Origin: Microbacterium hominis
GTDB taxonomy: Bacteria > Actinomycetota > Actinomycetes > Actinomycetales > Microbacteriaceae
Direction: 5' to 3'
Assembly (NCBI RefSeq): GCF_013282805.1
Contig: NZ_CP054038.1
Span: 2,666,001-2,730,000, forward strand
Length of the DNA: 64,000 nucleotides
Position numbers and translations under genes: made by a program. Positions 60,381-64,000 of the stretch are shown here, one piece after another; position 1 is the first letter of the stretch; every line of letters starts with the position of its first letter. The notes under the pieces are model-generated. The model worked only from the letters and a program-made list of their open reading frames with translations, searched no databases and had not been told where the DNA came from.

Positions 60381-61894
60381 GCGGCCTCCTCGCTGTCGGG
60401 GCGCTCGCCGGCCATCATCAGGCCGAGCACGTCGCGCGGGGTGTCTCCGGGCACGATGCCGACGATTCCGCCGCGGTACATGACCACGATCCGATCGGCG
60501 AGCGCGGCCACTTCGTCGAGCTCGGTCGAGACGACGACCACCGGGATGCCGGCATCCCGCGTCTCGACGATGCGGGTGTGGATGAATTCGATGGAGCCCA
60601 CATCGACGCCGCGCGTGGGCTGGGCGGCGACGAGGAGCTTCAGGTCACGGCTCATCTCCCGTGCGATGACGACCTTCTGCTGGTTGCCGCCGGAGAGGGT
60701 GCCGGCGGGTACATCGGGCCCCTGGGTGCGGATGTCGTACTCCTCGATGCGCGCGCGGGCGAAGTCGTCGAGAAGCGCGCGGCGGATGGTGCCGCCGCGC
60801 ACGAACGCGCTGTCGCCCGAGCGGTCGAGGATGAGGTTCTCGGCCACCGAGAAGGCGCCGACCAGGCCGTCTTCCGTCCGGTCCTCCGGCACGAAGCCGA
60901 CACCTTCGTCGAGGATGCCGCGCACGGTCTTGCCGACGAGTTCGGTGCCGTCGAGGCTGATCGAGCCCGTCACGCGCTCGGCCAGGCCCACGATGGCCTC
61001 CACGAGCTCGGTCTGACCGTTGCCCTGCACGCCGGCGACGGCCAGGACCTCGCCGGGCCGCACGTCGAAGCTCACGCCGTCGACGACGACCGTGCCCTCG
61101 GCGGTGAGCACGCGAAGATCCTTGATCTGCAGCCCGCCGTCGCGCACCTGCGGCGGCTCCTTCTGCACCGTCAGCTCGACGGCACGGCCGACCATGAGCG
61201 AGGCGAGCTCGGCGTTGGAGGCGGTCGGCTCAGCCTCCCCCACGACCTTGCCGAGGCGGATGACCGTGATGCGGTCGGCGACCTCGCGCACCTCGCGCAG
61301 CTTGTGGGTGATGAAGACGATGGAGGTGCCCTCGTCGCGCAGCTGCCTCATTATGCCCATGAGCTCGTCGGTCTCCTGCGGCGTGAGCACCGCGGTGGGC
61401 TCGTCGAAGACGAGCACCTTCGCGTCACGCGAGAGGGCCTTGATGATCTCGACCCGCTGCTGCACGCCCACGGGGAGATCGCCCACGAGTGCGTCGGGAT
61501 CGACCTGGAATCCGAAGCGGTCGGCCACGTCGCGCACGTGCTGGCGCGCCTTGGCGAGGTCGAGGGCGCCGAGGGCCTTCGTGCTCTCGTGGCCGAGCAT
61601 CACGTTCTCGGCCACCGTGAAGACGGGGATCAGCATGAAGTGCTGGTGCACCATGCCGATGCCGGCGGCCATGGCGTCGCCGGGGCCGCGGAAGTGCTGC
61701 ACCTCGTCACCGAGGAGGATGTCGCCCTCGTCGGCCTGATAGAGGCCGTAGAGCACGTTCATGAGGGTGGATTTGCCGGCGCCGTTCTCGCCCAGGAGGG
61801 CATGGATCTCCCCCGGCTCGACCACGAGATCGATGTGGTCGTTGGCCGTGAGTGAGCCGAACCGCTTCGTGATCCCACGGAGCTCGAGCTTCAT
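60377..61894 (-). CDS. Nucleoside ABC transporter ATP-binding protein (double ATPase)
   Basis: A 505-residue protein with two ATPase domains in tandem, as in sugar and BMP-type nucleoside importers. The first has Walker A LLGENGAGKSTLMNVL, signature LPVGVQQRVEIIKAL and Walker B VLVFDEPTAVLTPQE. The second has a degenerate Walker A (VAGVQGNGQTELVEAI, no lysine) but an intact signature LSGGNQQKVVIAREMS, the usual asymmetry of this family. TAAGGT six bases before the ATG could be a ribosome site or a leaderless -10 box giving internal transcription after the hairpin at 61934-61969. Confidence 0.94.
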   Translation of the reverse strand: MKLELRGITKRFGSLTANDHIDLVVEPGEIHALLGENGAGKSTLMNVLYGLYQADEGDILLGDEVQHFRGPGDAMAAGIGMVHQHFMLIPVFTVAENVMLGHESTKALGALDLAKARQHVRDVADRFGFQVDPDALVGDLPVGVQQRVEIIKALSRDAKVLVFDEPTAVLTPQETDELMGIMRQLRDEGTSIVFITHKLREVREVADRITVIRLGKVVGEAEPTASNAELASLMVGRAVELTVQKEPPQVRDGGLQIKDLRVLTAEGTVVVDGVSFDVRPGEVLAVAGVQGNGQTELVEAIVGLAERVTGSISLDGTELVGKTVRGILDEGVGFVPEDRTEDGLVGAFSVAENLILDRSGDSAFVRGGTIRRALLDDFARARIEEYDIRTQGPDVPAGTLSGGNQQKVVIAREMSRDLKLLVAAQPTRGVDVGSIEFIHTRIVETRDAGIPVVVVSTELDEVAALADRIVVMYRGGIVGIVPGDTPRDVLGLMMAGERPDSEEAA

Positions 61895-61933
61895 ATGTGC
61901 ACCTTAGCGAGAGACGGATACGGGCCGGAAGAA

Positions 61934-61969
61934 GCGCGGCCGGGCGGATCATGATCCGTCCGGCCGCGC
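61934..61969 (-). terminator. 36-base near-perfect palindrome between BMP and ATPase genes
   Basis: The two 18-base halves, GCGCGGCCGGGCGGATCA and its partner, pair with a single G-U. There is no U-run. It probably attenuates transcription so that the binding lipoprotein is made in excess over the ATPase and permeases, and may protect the 3 prime end of its mRNA. Confidence 0.65.
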
Positions 61970-61983
61970 TGTGTGCGTCGCGC

Positions 61984-63099
61984 TTACGGCGAAGCGGGCG
62001 AGGTCACCTCGAGCTCGCCGGAGATGATCTGCTCCTGGAGTGCGGCCAGCTCGTCGAGCAGGCCCTCGGGCAGCTGCGACTCGAAGTCGTGGAACGACGA
62101 CAGGCCCACGCCCTCGTTCTCCAGCGTGCCCACGTAGGGGGTCACGTCGAAGTCGCCGGTGGCGGCCTGCATGGTGGCGTCGAACACGGCCGAGTCGATG
62201 CGCTTCATGATCGAGACGAGCAGGATGTCGGCGACCGAGGTGTCGACCTCGGCGAGGTCGGAGTCCACACCGAGCATCAGCGTCGAGGCGCCGCTGTCGG
62301 CGATCGCGTCACGGGCCGACTGGTAGATCGGGCCGCCGACGGGCAGGATCACGTCGACGCCCTGGTCGAGGATGCCCTGCGCGGTCTGCTTGGCGGTGTC
62401 GTTCGCGGCGAAGCCACCGGTCATCGAGCCGTCCTGGGCGTCGACGTCCCAGCCGAGGGTCTCGACGGAGGCGCCCTTGTCCTCGTTGTACTTCTCGACG
62501 CCCTCGACGAAGCCGTCCATGAAGATCGTGACGGGCGGGATCGGGATGCCGCCGAAGGTGCCGACCTTGTTCACACCGGTCTCCGCCGACCACGCCGCCG
62601 CGGCGTAGCCGCCGAGGTACGCGGCCTGCACGGTGTCGAACTGCAGCGGCTTGATGTTCGGGGCATCGGGTGCGCCGTCGCCGTCGGCGTCGGCCAGGTC
62701 GTCGATGATCGCGTAGTCGATGTCGGGGTTGGCCGTGGCCGAGGCGATGGTGTCCGCCGACAGCTTGAAGCCGACCGAGACGATGAACGTGCAGCCCTCG
62801 GCGATCAGGTTCTCGAGGTTCGGCGCGTAGTCGTTGGCCGAGCTGGACTCGACCTCGATGGGCTCCACGCCCAGCTCCTCCGCCGCGCGCTCCATGCCCT
62901 CGAGCGCCGACTGGTTGAACGACTTGTCGTTGAAGCCGCCGTCGTCGGAGACGAGGCAGGGGGTGAACCCTTCGATGGGCTCGGCGCCTGCGGATTCGGA
63001 CGGGGTCGCCTCGGGTGCCGAGCCACAACCGGCAAGGGCGAGCAGAAGGCCCGCGGCGGCGGTCACGCCGACGAGCTTCTTGGTGCGAGAGATGGTCAA
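61984..63099 (-). CDS. BMP-family nucleoside-binding lipoprotein
   Basis: A 371-residue lipoprotein. The signal peptide ends in the lipobox LALAGC, so the cysteine is lipid-anchored. The mature part is a PnrA/BMP-type periplasmic-binding fold: PCLVSDDGGFNDKSFNQSAL near the start and GVNKVGTFGGIPIPPVTIFM in the second half, with DPVDVILPVGGP-like ligand contacts. It delivers nucleosides to the ABC importer encoded downstream. I favour the TTG at 63099 as start because GGAGG lies five bases before it; the GTG at 63111 overlaps that same site. The stop is TAA, one of very few in the window. Confidence 0.93.
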   Translation of the reverse strand: MTISRTKKLVGVTAAAGLLLALAGCGSAPEATPSESAGAEPIEGFTPCLVSDDGGFNDKSFNQSALEGMERAAEELGVEPIEVESSSANDYAPNLENLIAEGCTFIVSVGFKLSADTIASATANPDIDYAIIDDLADADGDGAPDAPNIKPLQFDTVQAAYLGGYAAAAWSAETGVNKVGTFGGIPIPPVTIFMDGFVEGVEKYNEDKGASVETLGWDVDAQDGSMTGGFAANDTAKQTAQGILDQGVDVILPVGGPIYQSARDAIADSGASTLMLGVDSDLAEVDTSVADILLVSIMKRIDSAVFDATMQAATGDFDVTPYVGTLENEGVGLSSFHDFESQLPEGLLDELAALQEQIISGELEVTSPASP

Positions 63100-63248
63100 C
63101 TCGGCCTCCACTGTGTCGCCCCGCGTCTCTCACGGGGACTGTACGAAGTTACCTACTGTGACGGGCGGGTTGCGTGCACGCGGGCCCGTCGAGCGCGAAT
63201 GGTTACAAAGACGCAACTTCCCGATACGCGCCCGTAAGGAACGCCCGG

Positions 63249-64000
63249 TCAGAGCACGTCGCCGCGACCGGTCAGCTTGAGGGCGTCGACGACGCCCTTC
63301 ACCCGCTGCGCGTGCTCCGACGTGGTCACCAGCAGCGCGTCGGGGGTGTCCACGACGACGATGTCCCGCACCCCGACGAGGCTGATCACCCGCTGCGTCT
63401 GGCTCACCACGATTCCGCTGGCGGCATCGGAGAGGATGCGGGCGTTCTCGCCGAGGATGGCGAGGTCGTTCTTGCGGCCGTGGGAGTTGAGCTTGGCCAG
63501 GCTCGCGAAGTCGCCGACGTCGTCCCAGTCGAAGTGCCCCGGGATCACGGCCAGCCGACCCTTCTCGGCGGCGGGCTCGGCGACCGAGTAGTCGATCGCG
63601 ATCTTCTTGAGGGTCGGCCAGACGCGGTCGACCACGGGCCCGCGTGCGTCGCGATCGTCCCAGGCTTCGGCGAGCTCGAGCAGGCCCGCGTGCAGCTCCG
63701 GCTCCTGCTGCGCGATCTCGGCCAGAAGCACGTCGGCCCGCGAGATGAACATGCCCGCGTTCCACAGGTACGAGCGGTCCGCGAAGTACTCCTTCGCCGT
63801 CTCCAGATCGGGCTTCTCGACGAACCGCTCCACCGTCGCCGCCTCGGGGGCGCCGTCGACGATCAGCTCCCCGGCCTTCTTGATGTAGCCGAATCCGACG
63901 GAGGGCTCGGTGGGCGGGATGCCGATCGTGCAGATGTAGCCCTCGCGTGCGACGGCGATCGCCTGGCGGACCGCCCAGTCGAACAGGTGCGGAACCCGGA
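63249..64000 (-). CDS. manC: Mannose-1-phosphate guanylyltransferase, C-terminal part (runs off window)
   Basis: The visible 250 residues form the C-terminal part of a nucleotidyltransferase. The segment PTEPSVGFGYIKKAGELIV, then VERFVEKPDLETAKEYF with the FVEKP active-site motif, SYLWNAGMFISRADVLL, and PGHFDWDDVGDFASLAKL are typical of GDP-mannose pyrophosphorylase. The start lies beyond base 64000. It makes GDP-mannose from mannose-1-phosphate and GTP, a donor that the polysaccharide locus at the other end of the window could use. There is no fused phosphomannose isomerase domain: the protein ends at KLTGRGDVL. Confidence 0.93.
   Translation of the reverse strand, partial: RVPHLFDWAVRQAIAVAREGYICTIGIPPTEPSVGFGYIKKAGELIVDGAPEAATVERFVEKPDLETAKEYFADRSYLWNAGMFISRADVLLAEIAQQEPELHAGLLELAEAWDDRDARGPVVDRVWPTLKKIAIDYSVAEPAAEKGRLAVIPGHFDWDDVGDFASLAKLNSHGRKNDLAILGENARILSDAASGIVVSQTQRVISLVGVRDIVVVDTPDALLVTTSEHAQRVKGVVDALKLTGRGDVL

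Noticed and set aside
1..64000. Search for tRNA and rRNA genes, prophage, integrase and origin signals
   Set aside because: No cloverleaf, rRNA-like, integrase or DnaA-box cluster was recognised by eye; a covariance-model search would be needed to exclude a tRNA fully.

Overview
The window is high-GC, gene-dense DNA that I read as the chromosome of an actinobacterium in the Microbacteriaceae, probably Microbacterium or a close relative. This is an inference from the family mix (a DUF2304 / dolichol-phosphate-type glycosyltransferase pair, an acyl-CoA carboxylase epsilon subunit, an LpdA-type dehydrogenase, an ECF42-type sigma factor with a DGPF protein) and from promoter style: many genes have a TAnnnT box 6-8 bases before the start codon, as expected for leaderless mRNAs. 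No rRNA, tRNA, insertion sequence, prophage or CRISPR array is visible.

Region 1 (1-15.6 kb, all minus strand) is a cell-surface polysaccharide locus. It holds five glycosyltransferases and a sixth that is cut by the window edge, a three-gene set for a 3-acetamido nucleotide sugar (acetyltransferase, aminotransferase, dehydrogenase), a PglK/MsbA-like flippase, a TagGH/Wzm-Wzt-like ABC-2 exporter, a large DUF6541 membrane protein and a secreted cell-wall-binding-repeat protein. Region 2 (15.6-22.6 kb, minus) continues with an LCP wall-polymer ligase overlapped by purE, then purK, a PH-domain membrane protein, birA and a second secreted wall-binding protein with a serine-hydrolase domain.

Region 3 (22.7-37.5 kb) carries the acyl-CoA carboxylase beta and epsilon subunits, a response regulator / histidine kinase / membrane protein operon, a TRAM-domain RNA methyltransferase divergent from maf, the biotinylated alpha subunit, an LpdA-like dehydrogenase, and purine nucleoside phosphorylase coupled to a phosphosugar mutase, then an MFS exporter. 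BirA, the carboxylase subunits and Maf fit lipid-precursor and growth housekeeping.

Region 4 (37.5-49.4 kb) holds the ECF42/DGPF pair with its own candidate promoter and a complete mannitol phosphotransferase operon (orphan EIIB, HPr, EI, MtlA, MtlF, MtlD). A MtlR-type activator lies upstream on the opposite strand but is broken by two frameshifts. Region 5 (49.4-54.8 kb) has a TauE exporter, a coupled flavin monooxygenase / BASS transporter / epimerase operon, and a DUF559 endonuclease-like gene flanked by two 82-base inverted-repeat elements. Region 6 (54.8-63.1 kb, minus) is a nucleoside uptake and salvage operon (BMP lipoprotein, ABC ATPase, two permeases, cdd, deoA, add). The window ends in a mannose-1-phosphate guanylyltransferase.

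Two points deserve attention first. Three genes (the wall-binding hydrolase, mtlR, the first nucleoside permease) are interrupted by four single-base deletions, and each lies in a run of five G/C where six would restore the frame. The paired 82-base elements around the DUF559 gene are the best candidate here for an undescribed element.
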